This document shows positions 1 to 7,512 of a stretch of 64,000 nt of DNA, one piece after another. The stretch is taken from the NCBI RefSeq assembly GCF_000620625.1, contig NZ_JIAW01000001.1, positions 310,001 to 374,000 on the forward strand, given 5' to 3'. This DNA is from Mycobacterium sp. URHB0044. GTDB lineage: Bacteria; Actinomycetota; Actinomycetes; Mycobacteriales; Mycobacteriaceae. Position 1 is the stretch's first letter, and every line of letters begins with the position of its first letter. The notes under the pieces were generated by a model, which worked only from the letters and a program-made list of their open reading frames with translations, made no database searches and had not been told where the DNA came from. A program made the translations under genes and the position numbers.

Positions 1-1
1 C

Positions 2-997
2 CTGGCGAGCTTCGACTACGGCTCCGAAATCGGCGGCTCCACTCGTATTCCGTCGCACTTCTGTGGTCTCTACGGCCACAAGTCGACGTGGCAGTCGGTT
101 CCGCTCGCCGGCCACATCCCCGGCGGCCCTGGCGATCCCGGGCGGTGGGGTGAGCCTGACATGGCCTGTGCCGGTGTGCAGGCGCGTGGCGCCCGCGACA
201 TCATCCCCGCGCTGGAAGCCACCGTCGGCCCCCTGAACCCCGACGGCGGATTCACCTACACGCTTGCCCCGCCACGCGCGACGGCACTCAAGGACTTCCG
301 GGTCGCGGTATGGGTTGACGACCCCGCCGGACCCGTCGACAGGGACACCCACCGAGCCATCCACGACGCCGTCACCGCGTTGCGCGACGCCGGCGCTTCG
401 GTCGTCGAGCAACCCGCGAGTCTCCCTGTAGATCTCACGACCTCACACGACCTGTTCCTGAGCTTGGTGATGGCCGCATTCTCGGTCGACCGGTCCACGA
501 TGAGTCCGCAGTTCGCGGGCGCGCTTGCCCTGCGGTCGCTGATGAGCCCGCGCGGTGACGCGTCCGCCGCTCTGCGCGGGACGATCCAAAGCCACCGGGC
601 CTGGTTGTTCCGCGATGCGGCGCGACGGGAGATCGCACAGCGCTGGGTCGGATTCTTCAAGGAATTCGACGTGCTGCTGCTGCCCGTCACACCCACCGCC
701 GCACCAGGTCACCACGGCAAGGACCACGACCGCTTCGGTCGCGTCATCGACGTCGATGGCGTCGCCCACTCGTATTGGGATCAGACCAAGTGGAGCGCTG
801 TAGCCAACATCGCCGGCGCTCCGGCGACCACGATGCCCATCACCACAAATGCCGCCGGCCTGCCGATCGGCATCCAGGCGATGGGCCCTGCCGGGGGAGA
901 CCGCACCACCGTCGAATTCGCAGCACTGCTCACCGAAATCCTCGGCGGTTTCCGCGTCCCGCCGCGGTACCGCTCGCATGTGGCGAGCATGGGCTGA
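2..997 (+). CDS. Amidase, C-terminal part (5' end outside window)
   Basis: This is the last 331 codons of an amidase-signature hydrolase, which cleaves amide bonds with a Ser-cisSer-Lys triad. The reading frame is open from base 2 and the fragment begins inside the signature: GSEIGGSTRIP gives the cis-Ser (fragment residue 8) and the nucleophilic Ser in GGS (residue 13). The catalytic Lys lies upstream of the window. An internal ATG at 161 is in frame but lies after the signature, so it is not the start. The next gene on the same strand begins 50 bp later and may be co-transcribed. The substrate cannot be told from the sequence. Confidence 0.9.
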   Translation: MASFDYGSEIGGSTRIPSHFCGLYGHKSTWQSVPLAGHIPGGPGDPGRWGEPDMACAGVQARGARDIIPALEATVGPLNPDGGFTYTLAPPRATALKDFRVAVWVDDPAGPVDRDTHRAIHDAVTALRDAGASVVEQPASLPVDLTTSHDLFLSLVMAAFSVDRSTMSPQFAGALALRSLMSPRGDASAALRGTIQSHRAWLFRDAARREIAQRWVGFFKEFDVLLLPVTPTAAPGHHGKDHDRFGRVIDVDGVAHSYWDQTKWSAVANIAGAPATTMPITTNAAGLPIGIQAMGPAGGDRTTVEFAALLTEILGGFRVPPRYRSHVASMG

Positions 998-1047
998 TTC
1001 GCGCACACAGCAGTTTCTGAACCCACAACGACATTGAGGAAACCACC

Positions 1048-2193
1048 ATGGCCGTCGATCTACCCGATAGTGGACTGGAATTGCGTTCGCTGGTGACATC
1101 GCAGGGACAACTCGAACTGTCCTTGCACGACGTCCCGGTTCCGACCCCGGCCGCCAATGAGGTGCTGGTGCGCATCGAGGCGTCACCGATCAATCCCTCC
1201 GATCTGGGAGTGCTCGTCGCCACCGCGGACATGGACTCCGCGACGGTCGCGGGCACGCCCGAGCGCCCGGTCGTTACCGCACCGCTGATCGAGGGCACTC
1301 AGCGCGGATTGGCTTCGCGAGTCGACGTATCGCTGCCCGTCGGCAACGAAGGGGCGGGCACGATCGTGGCCGCTGGCTCGTCGCCCGCGGCACAGGCCTT
1401 GATCGGCAAGACCGTTGGCGTCGTCGGCGGCGGCATGTACACGCAGTACCGACTGGTGGACGCTGCCTCGTGTCTGGTGTTGCCCGACGGTGCCTCGGCC
1501 AAGGATGGAGCCTCGTCGTTCGTGAATCCGATGACGGCTCTCGGCATGGTGGAAACCATGCGCCGCGAAGGTCATTCGGGTCTGGTGCACACCGCGGCCG
1601 CGTCGAACCTCGGTCAGATGCTCGTCAAGGTCTGCCTCAAGGATGGTGTGCCGCTCGTCAACATCGTCCGCAAGCCGGAGCAGGAGGAACTCCTGAGATC
1701 GCTCGGAGCGGTGCACGTCTGCAACTCGTCGTCATCGTCGTTCGCGACCGACCTCACCGAGGCCATCAAGGCGACGTCGGCCACGCTGGCCTTCGACGCG
1801 ACGGGCGGCGGGCCACTCGCGAATCAGATCCTCAGCGCCATGGAGCGGGCGACCCAGGCGACGACGGAACTGGACTACTCGCCATACGGCTCGTCCGTCC
1901 ACAAGCAGGTCTACATCTACGGCGGCCTCGACCCCCGCCCGGTCACCCTCGGTAAGGGTTTCGGGTTGGCGTGGGGTGTCGGCGGGTGGCTGGTTTCGTC
2001 CTTCCTCGCGAGCGCCGGTCTGGAGACGTTGGTCCGGCTCCGCTCCCGGGTAGCGGCAGAACTCACCACGACGTTCGCGAGCTCGTACACCCAGGAGGTG
2101 TCGTTGGCGGGCATGCTGCACCCCGACGCGTTCAACTCCTACGTGAAGCAGGCGACGGGGGAGAAGTTCCTGCTTACGCCGAACGCCGGCTGA
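1048..2193 (+). CDS. Medium-chain dehydrogenase/reductase family protein
   Basis: A 381-residue MDR-superfamily oxidoreductase. A GroES-like domain fills about residues 15-150, with the typical PxPxxNEVLVRIEASPINPSDL start, and a Rossmann domain follows with an AAASNLGQM nucleotide-binding turn near residue 180. There is no cysteine-rich zinc loop, so it is probably a zinc-independent NADPH-dependent reductase or quinone/enoyl reductase. It is longer than the usual 320-340 residues because of an insertion after the GroES core (about residues 55-85). The start ATG has GAGGAAA upstream. It follows the amidase by 50 bp on the same strand. The exact substrate is unknown. Confidence 0.82.
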   Translation: MAVDLPDSGLELRSLVTSQGQLELSLHDVPVPTPAANEVLVRIEASPINPSDLGVLVATADMDSATVAGTPERPVVTAPLIEGTQRGLASRVDVSLPVGNEGAGTIVAAGSSPAAQALIGKTVGVVGGGMYTQYRLVDAASCLVLPDGASAKDGASSFVNPMTALGMVETMRREGHSGLVHTAAASNLGQMLVKVCLKDGVPLVNIVRKPEQEELLRSLGAVHVCNSSSSSFATDLTEAIKATSATLAFDATGGGPLANQILSAMERATQATTELDYSPYGSSVHKQVYIYGGLDPRPVTLGKGFGLAWGVGGWLVSSFLASAGLETLVRLRSRVAAELTTTFASSYTQEVSLAGMLHPDAFNSYVKQATGEKFLLTPNAG

Positions 2194-2244
2194 CCCAATG
2201 GGTCGACTACACGCTGAACCGGCTGTGCGCTATTGCACTTCGTC

Positions 2245-2259
2245 TATAACGAAGTTATA
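2245..2259. promoter_or_regulatory. Palindromic operator in a leaderless promoter
   Basis: The 15-bp perfect dyad TATAAC-GAA-GTTATA overlaps a TATATT -10 hexamer (2256-2261). That hexamer sits 6 bp before the ATG at 2268, which is ideal spacing for a leaderless mycobacterial transcript. A repressor bound here would block the SDR gene. The same motif recurs at 3238, 3258, 6768 and 10877, with a variant at 10855. Confidence 0.75.
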
Positions 2260-2267
2260 TTCGTCTC

Positions 2268-3188
2268 ATGCGTCGTAACTTGTCGGGTCGAAAGCTGGTC
2301 ATCACCGGAGCCGCACGCGGCATCGGGGAGAAGGTGGCGCGCCTTGCCGCCGCGAGAGGTGCCCGCGTGGCCCTCATCGGACTCGAGCCCGATCGGTTGC
2401 GCGCCCTCGCCGATGACCTGGGCGCAGGCGCATCGTGGCGAGAGGCCGACGTGCGCGACGGCGCCTCGTTGCGAGCGGCGATCGACGATTGCGCAAAGGT
2501 CATGGGGGGCATCGACTTCGTCGTCGCCAACGCCGGTGTCGCCGCCTACGGAACCGTGCGGCAGGCCGACGAGGCGTCGTTCGAGCGTGTCCTGGACATC
2601 AACCTCAACGGCGTCTTCCGCACCCTGAAGTACGCGACGCCTCACCTGGAGCGCAGCCGGGGTCATGCGATGGTCATCGCCTCGGCGATCTCCTTCACGC
2701 CGATCGCCGGGCTGGCCTCCTATGCCGCCAGCAAGGCCGGCGTCGAAATGCTCGCCCTGGCCTACCGCCAGGAAGTGGCGCACCTCGGCATCACGGTCGG
2801 GCTCGTCCACCCTTCGTGGATCGACACCGACCTCGTCCGCGGCGCCGAGGCGGACATCCCCTCATTCCAGGGCCTGCGGGCGCGGCTGCCATACCCCGGC
2901 AACGTGACGACGAGCGTGGACCGCGCGGCCGAGGCGATCGTCAACGGCCTGGCGCGCCGGCGCAGCCGCGTGTACGTGCCGCGCGCCGTCGTGGTGGCCA
3001 ACTGGGCGAAGGCTGCTTTGAACTCACCGGTGGCATGGCCGTGGATGCGGCGCTTCGCGGCTCAGGTGACGCCGACCCTCGAGCGCGAGGTCGCGGCATT
3101 GGGAAGGCATGACCAGATCGTGCCGGTTGCGCAACGCCCATCAACCTCGGCGCCCAGCCCTGCGGCGATCGAAACCGCTGCTCGATAG
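2268..3188 (+). CDS. SDR family oxidoreductase
   Basis: A 306-residue short-chain dehydrogenase/reductase that oxidises an alcohol or reduces a ketone with NAD(P). The cofactor motif TGAARGIGE lies at about residues 13-21, NAG at about 88-90, and the catalytic Ser with YAASK at about 148-152. A basic C-terminal extension of about 50 residues goes beyond the usual 250. The ATG is the likely transcription start itself, because a -10 element ends 6 bp upstream and no ribosome site is present. The dyad operator at 2245-2259 suggests TetR control. It is a single-gene unit between two MDR genes and probably acts in the same pathway. Confidence 0.88.
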   Translation: MRRNLSGRKLVITGAARGIGEKVARLAAARGARVALIGLEPDRLRALADDLGAGASWREADVRDGASLRAAIDDCAKVMGGIDFVVANAGVAAYGTVRQADEASFERVLDINLNGVFRTLKYATPHLERSRGHAMVIASAISFTPIAGLASYAASKAGVEMLALAYRQEVAHLGITVGLVHPSWIDTDLVRGAEADIPSFQGLRARLPYPGNVTTSVDRAAEAIVNGLARRRSRVYVPRAVVVANWAKAALNSPVAWPWMRRFAAQVTPTLEREVAALGRHDQIVPVAQRPSTSAPSPAAIETAAR

Positions 3189-3237
3189 CGCTCCGCACAG
3201 CTCGTCGACGAACCCCGGGGCCCATTGCGGAATAGCC

Positions 3238-3272
3238 ATAACGAAGTTACAGTTGTCTATAACGAAGTTATG
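3238..3272. promoter_or_regulatory. Tandem operators upstream of the quinone-reductase operon
   Basis: Two copies of the TAACGAAGTTA dyad lie at 3238-3250 (ATAACGAAGTTAC) and 3258-3272 (TATAACGAAGTTATG), 20-21 bp centre to centre, or two helical turns. They lie about 85 bp before the ATG at 3357. The spacing suggests that two repressor dimers bind the same face of the DNA. Confidence 0.72.
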
Positions 3273-3356
3273 GCCATGGAGGGATGGCTGGGCCGGCGCT
3301 CGACGCCGAACCACCGCCCATGCCTCCGCTCGATCTGAAGATGAAAGTGAACGGAC

Positions 3357-4355
3357 ATGAAGGCATTCGTCGTCACGCAGTACGGCAAGGACACCATCCA
3401 AGCCACCGAGGTTCCCGAACCGAAGGTTGGCAGCAACGACGTCCTGGTCAAGGTGAGCGCGGCCAGCATCAACCCACTGGACAAGATGGTCCGCAACGGC
3501 GAGTTCAAGCAACTGCTGAAGTACAAGCCGCCCTTCGTGATTGGTCACGACGTCGCCGGTGTGGTGACCCAGGCCGGTGCGACCGTCCGCGACTTCAAGG
3601 TCGGTGACGAAGTGTATGCGCGCCCCCGCGATCTGCGGATCGGAACCTTCGCCGAGTACATCGCGATCGATCAGAACGACGTGGCACTCAAACCGGCGTC
3701 ACTCACGCTGCAGGAGGCGGCCGCCGTGCCGCTGGTCGCGTTGGCCGCCTGGCAGATCCTCGTCGAGAAGGCTCAGGTCAAGCCAGGGCAGAAGGTCCTC
3801 GTACACGCGGGCGCCGGAGGGCTGGGGTCCACCGTGATTCAGCTCGCCAAGTACCTCGGCGCTCACGTGGCGACCACGACGACCGCCGAGACCGAGCAGC
3901 TCGTCCGCGACCTCGGAGCGGACGTCGTGATCGACTTCAAGAAGCAGGACTTCTCGCAGGTCCTCTCGGGTTACGACGTCGTGCTGGACTCGCTCGGCGG
4001 GGAGAACCTGATGAAGTCCCTGACGGTCCTCAAGCCCGGCGGCCTGGCGATCGGCGTCGCCGGCCCACCGGATGCCGGCTTCGCCAAACAGCTCCGCGCG
4101 CCCAAGCCCTTCGAATTCGTGCTGTCGTTCCTGAGCCGCAAGGTCCGCGGGGCGGCCAAGAAGCGCGGGGTGCGGTACTCGTTCTTCTTCATGAAGGCCA
4201 GTGGTTCGCAGCTCCGCAGGCTCGCCGCCCTGTACGACTCCGGCGACCTGCGCCCGATTCTCGACAGAACGTTCCCGTTCGACCAGACCCTCGAGGCGCT
4301 CGCCTACGTCGAGAGCGGCAAGGTCAAGGCCGGAAAGGTCGTCGTCACGCTATGA
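3357..4355 (+). CDS. NADPH:quinone oxidoreductase-type MDR reductase
   Basis: A 332-residue zinc-independent medium-chain reductase, the usual length for quinone oxidoreductases. It shows the GroES-like part with GHDVAGVV near residue 63 and the Rossmann turn VHAGAGGLGSTVIQLAK near residue 150. It probably reduces an enone or quinone with NADPH. The stop overlaps the next start (ATGA at 4352-4355), so it is translationally coupled to the following alpha/beta hydrolase. Two TAACGAAGTTA operators precede it. Its sequence differs clearly from the MDR protein at 1048, so the two are not recent duplicates. Confidence 0.87.
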   Translation: MKAFVVTQYGKDTIQATEVPEPKVGSNDVLVKVSAASINPLDKMVRNGEFKQLLKYKPPFVIGHDVAGVVTQAGATVRDFKVGDEVYARPRDLRIGTFAEYIAIDQNDVALKPASLTLQEAAAVPLVALAAWQILVEKAQVKPGQKVLVHAGAGGLGSTVIQLAKYLGAHVATTTTAETEQLVRDLGADVVIDFKKQDFSQVLSGYDVVLDSLGGENLMKSLTVLKPGGLAIGVAGPPDAGFAKQLRAPKPFEFVLSFLSRKVRGAAKKRGVRYSFFFMKASGSQLRRLAALYDSGDLRPILDRTFPFDQTLEALAYVESGKVKAGKVVVTL

Positions 4356-5200
4356 GTCAGCACACCGAAATCAGAAGTGCGAACACGTCGCCCACGAAGG
4401 GCGTCGAGGTCGGCGGCACACGGTTCGCCTACCGCGAGTTCGGGCCGAACACCGGGGTGCCCGTGATCTTCCTGCATCACTTCACGGCCGTCATCGATGA
4501 CTGGGACCCCCGCGTCATCGACGGGATCGCATCAGAGCGGCGCGTGATCACGTTCGACAACCGTGGTGTCGGCGGCACCAAAGGCCGCACGCCCACAACG
4601 GTTTCGGCCATGGCCGACGACGCGATCGCCGTCATCGACGCACTAGGCCTCGAGCAAGTCGACCTCATGGGTTTCTCGCTGGGCGGCTTCATCGCGCAGG
4701 CCATCGTGACGAAGCGGCCCGCACTGGTCCGCAGGCTCATCCTCGCTGGCACGGGCCCCGCCGGCGGCGATGGCGTCGGCAAGTTCTCGAGGCGGCTCCT
4801 CTGCGACATGGCGCACGGGCTGCTCACCCACAGCGACCCCAAGCCGTACCTCTTCTTCACCAGGACGGCCAACGGCAAGGCGGCGGCGACGGCCTACATG
4901 GGCCGGCTCGCGGAACGCTCGCAGGACCGCGTCAATCCCACCTCGCCACGCGGAGTTGCCGCGCAGTTGCTCGCGATTCACCGCTGGGGCGCGCAAGCCC
5001 CGATGGACCTGGACGCGATCGACCATCCCGTACTCGTCGCCAACGGTGAAGACGACCGGATGCTCCCGACGAGGGCTTCGTTCGACCTTGCCCACCGTCT
5101 ACCGAACGCCTCGCTGCGGATCTACCCGGATTCCGGCCACGGTGGCGTCTTTCAGTGGCACGAGAAGTTCGTCCCACAGGCGCTGGAGTTCCTCGGGTAG
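4352..5200 (+). CDS. Alpha/beta hydrolase
   Basis: A 282-residue alpha/beta-hydrolase. The nucleophile elbow is GFSLGG (Ser109), the acid is in GEDDR near residue 232, and the histidine is in DSGHGG near residue 262, so the triad is complete. An oxyanion-type LHHF follows strand 3. Such enzymes hydrolyse esters, lactones or ring-cleavage C-C bonds; the sequence does not decide which. It is coupled to the upstream quinone reductase by ATGA and shares its operator-controlled promoter. It ends 4 bp from the convergent LLM gene. Confidence 0.85.
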   Translation: MSQHTEIRSANTSPTKGVEVGGTRFAYREFGPNTGVPVIFLHHFTAVIDDWDPRVIDGIASERRVITFDNRGVGGTKGRTPTTVSAMADDAIAVIDALGLEQVDLMGFSLGGFIAQAIVTKRPALVRRLILAGTGPAGGDGVGKFSRRLLCDMAHGLLTHSDPKPYLFFTRTANGKAAATAYMGRLAERSQDRVNPTSPRGVAAQLLAIHRWGAQAPMDLDAIDHPVLVANGEDDRMLPTRASFDLAHRLPNASLRIYPDSGHGGVFQWHEKFVPQALEFLG

Positions 5201-5204
5201 CGAC

Positions 5205-6251
5205 TCACCCAATGGCGCGAACGAATTCGATGGCGCGTGCCAGCGTGTCGAGTTTCTCGTGGGTGGAGTCACCTGCCGGATACAGCCGGACGGTGTCCAC
5301 CCCGGCGTCGCGCCACACCCGCAGGCGGTCACGAACCATCGCCTCCGTGCCGATCAGCGTCGTGCCGAGCACCATCTCGTCGGTGACGAGCGCACTCGCG
5401 CCGTCGCGATCACCGGCTTGCCAGCGCTCGCGGATCTCGGCGGCGACGTCGGCCCAGCCTTGCCGGCTGTAGGCGTTGTTGTAGAAGTTGACGCCCGACG
5501 ATCCCATCCCACCAAGGCTGAAAGCCAGTTCCTTCTTGCGTATTTCGACGTGCGCGGCGACTGCGTCGTCGTCGCGGAGGATCGCCACTTCCGCGCCCTG
5601 GCAGACGTCGAGATCCCTGCGGGTACGGCCGGAGCCAGCCAGGCCGGCGTCGAGGTGTGCGAAGTACGCATCGGAGCCCTCCGGCACGAAGCTGGTCCCA
5701 AGCCAGCCATCGGCCTCTTGGCCGGTGAGTTCCAGCATCTTGGGCGACATCGACGCGATGTAGATGGGGATGTCGCGATTGGGGGGAAGTGACAAGCGCA
5801 TCGGACGGCCGTGGCCGCCGGGGCGGGGAATCGTGAATTGGCTGCCGCTGTAATCGATCTTGTCTCCGGCGAACGCTTGGCGGATGACATCGATGGTTTC
5901 CCGCATTCGTGTCAGCGGGGCGGCGAAGGGCTGGCCGTGCAGACCTTCGATGACCTGGGGGCCCGACGAGCCGAGTCCGAGCAGAAACCGCCCGTCGGAG
6001 ATTCGGGCCAGCGTGAGGGCGGTCATCGCAATCGCGACCGGGGTGCGGATGCCGACCTGAAAGATTCCCGATCCCAGCAACAGTCGGTCGGTCCGAGCCG
6101 CGAGGAAGCCGAGAACTGACGGGGCGTCGGACCCCCACGCTTCGGCGACCCAGCAGATGTCGAGGCCGAGTTTCTCTGCCTCGACGACGAACTCGCAGGT
6201 TTCTTGCCAAGGCTGCTGGCTGGCTTCCACCGTGGTTGCGACGCGCATCAT
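5205..6251 (-). CDS. LLM-class (F420-dependent type) oxidoreductase
   Basis: A 348-residue luciferase-like monooxygenase-fold protein. Mycobacterial members usually use coenzyme F420 for hydride transfer. Family features are the N-terminal beta strand followed by EAEKLGLDICWVAEAW, the GRFLLGLGSSGPQVIEG segment near residue 100, and PIYIASMSPKMLELTG near residue 185. The frame stays open upstream, but that stretch is a shadow of the preceding gene. The first ATG after it (6249-6251) overlaps that gene's TGA as ATGA, so this start is chosen. A second Met follows at once. It is the second gene of a unit with the SRPBCC protein. Confidence 0.87.
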   Translation of the reverse strand: MMRVATTVEASQQPWQETCEFVVEAEKLGLDICWVAEAWGSDAPSVLGFLAARTDRLLLGSGIFQVGIRTPVAIAMTALTLARISDGRFLLGLGSSGPQVIEGLHGQPFAAPLTRMRETIDVIRQAFAGDKIDYSGSQFTIPRPGGHGRPMRLSLPPNRDIPIYIASMSPKMLELTGQEADGWLGTSFVPEGSDAYFAHLDAGLAGSGRTRRDLDVCQGAEVAILRDDDAVAAHVEIRKKELAFSLGGMGSSGVNFYNNAYSRQGWADVAAEIRERWQAGDRDGASALVTDEMVLGTTLIGTEAMVRDRLRVWRDAGVDTVRLYPAGDSTHEKLDTLARAIEFVRAIG

Positions 6252-6757
6252 TGGTCCTCGGCCATCGCCTTGATCTGTGCCACCACGCGGGTCATCGACT
6301 GCTCGAACTCGCGCATCCGGACGAAGACGATCTTCTGCTCCTTGTCGGGCATCGCGTCGATCGCAAAGCTGAGACCGGAGCGGGCGGGGCCCATCTGCAT
6401 CCACTGAGTAAGAGAGGTTCCGCCGCGTTCAGGTACGAGGGTGAACCGCCATGTCGCGGTCGGCTCGTCGGGATCTTCTACCGCCCAGGCAAATACGCGA
6501 TTCGGCTCGCATTCGACGATGTGGCAGAGGGTGGACCATTCGCCAAGGGCATCGTGCTTGCTGTGGCCGCGGAACGTCGCGCCAACCGAGGGCGATCCCT
6601 CGTCGCAGACCCATTCGACCGACTGCAGCTCGTCACTGAGCTCGGGCATCAAAGAGATGTCGGCGACCAGGCGCCACACCCGATCTGGTGGCGCGTCGAT
6701 CCATGTTTGCACTTCCGCAGTCGGCTTGTCCGCGTAGCGCGCGCCGGTCCACTCCAT
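6248..6757 (-). CDS. SRPBCC family protein (polyketide cyclase/START-like)
   Basis: A 169-residue START-like fold protein. EVQTWIDAPPDRVWRLVADI opens the domain, a VEWV...GATFRGHSKH segment is central, and a long C-terminal helix closes the cavity. These proteins bind hydrophobic ligands, and some act as cyclases or dehydratases. It is the first gene of a minus-strand pair with the LLM oxidoreductase (ATGA overlap). A TAACGAAGTTA operator at 6768-6780 lies only 11 bp from its ATG, so the transcript is probably leaderless and repressor-controlled. The ligand is unknown. Confidence 0.8.
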   Translation of the reverse strand: MEWTGARYADKPTAEVQTWIDAPPDRVWRLVADISLMPELSDELQSVEWVCDEGSPSVGATFRGHSKHDALGEWSTLCHIVECEPNRVFAWAVEDPDEPTATWRFTLVPERGGTSLTQWMQMGPARSGLSFAIDAMPDKEQKIVFVRMREFEQSMTRVVAQIKAMAEDQ

Positions 6758-6767
6758 GGTCCGACTC

Positions 6768-6780
6768 TATAACGAAGTTA
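6768..6780. promoter_or_regulatory. Operator upstream of the SRPBCC-LLM unit
   Basis: TATAACGAAGTTA is the same dyad as at 2245 and 3258. Read on the minus strand it gives GTTATAG, whose TATA part serves as a -10 close to the ATG at 6757. Confidence 0.7.
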
Positions 6781-6816
6781 CCCCACCCTCGCCGGTTTTG
6801 GTCGTCGCGTTCGAGC

Positions 6817-7401
6817 TCAGCTCACCAGTCGTTCGGCGATTCTCGCGTAGACCTCGCCGAGCTTGTGTGCGTCGCGATGTTGTTTGGATGGAAACCACCG
6901 GCAGACGTCGACGCAGAGCGACGAGATGGCCATCACGACCTCGTCGACGGTGTCCACGTGGAACTCGGCGGCGGCGACACCGCCGGCGACGATTTCGGTG
7001 ATGACGTCGGTCACCTGATGACGCAACGGCGCAATCTTGCGGTAGTGGGCAGGCGTCAAGCCATGCAGTTCGTACTGCACCACGCGGGCCTGCTTGTGGT
7101 TCTCGGCGTGCCAGGAGGCGAACGCGGCCACCACCGCGCGCAACCGATCGGTGAAGCTCGCCGTGGGGGAGTCGGCCTCGTTCAGCGCGGCCAGCAGGCT
7201 GCCGTGGCCTTCGAGGGCGATGGCGTAGAGGAGTTCCTCTTTGGAGCGGTAGTGCGGGTACATGGCCGTCGCGCTCATGTTGAGGCGTTTGGCGATCTGC
7301 CGCGTCGAGGTGCCGCCGTAGCCCGACTCCGCGAACGCGTCGATCGCGGCCCGCCGCATGCGCTCCGCCGCCGCGGAATCTGCGCCTCGATCGATGGTCA
7401 T
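6817..7401 (-). CDS. TetR family transcriptional regulator
   Basis: A 194-residue TetR regulator. The N-terminal helix-turn-helix (about residues 15-60) includes YGGTSTRQIAKRLNMSATAMY and the HYRSKEELL that usually follows the recognition helix. The rest is the helical ligand domain. It is divergent from the FadE gene at 7513, and the 112-bp gap between them holds a 35-bp near-perfect palindrome that is the natural operator for both genes. It probably represses itself and the dehydrogenase until an acyl-CoA or substrate binds. Its recognition helix differs from those of the other TetR proteins in the window. Confidence 0.88.
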   Translation of the reverse strand: MTIDRGADSAAAERMRRAAIDAFAESGYGGTSTRQIAKRLNMSATAMYPHYRSKEELLYAIALEGHGSLLAALNEADSPTASFTDRLRAVVAAFASWHAENHKQARVVQYELHGLTPAHYRKIAPLRHQVTDVITEIVAGGVAAAEFHVDTVDEVVMAISSLCVDVCRWFPSKQHRDAHKLGEVYARIAERLVS

Positions 7402-7452
7402 GACGGTCGGTGATCCTACACGAGTTTGACACCTACCGACGCGAAGTGCATT

Positions 7453-7487
7453 ATTAGCGAGCGCTCATAAAATGAGCGATCGCTAAT
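7453..7487. promoter_or_regulatory. 35-bp palindromic operator between TetR and FadE genes
   Basis: The arms ATTAGCGAGCGCTCAT and ATGAGCGATCGCTAAT surround an AAA centre at 7470. Each arm is itself a near-palindrome (TTAGCGA-K-CGCTCA), so two TetR dimers could bind. It lies in the divergent promoter gap and nowhere else that I saw in the window. Confidence 0.75.
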
Positions 7488-7512
7488 ATCGAATCGGAAG
7501 GCCTTTACCGAC

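Noticed and set aside
443..1186. A 247-codon minus-strand ORF across the amidase gene
   Set aside because: It is the antisense of two well-supported genes with shadow composition (Arg, Gly, His rich) and no motif.
3270..3338. A 22-codon ORF directly after the second operator, before the quinone-reductase gene
   Set aside because: Its ATG lies in the operator and its codons look like untranslated leader; there is no ribosome site and no coupling to the next start, so I did not call it a gene.
5205..6404. A 399-residue version of the LLM oxidoreductase
   Set aside because: The first 51 codons are a shadow of the SRPBCC gene; the ATGA overlap at 6248-6251 gives the natural start.
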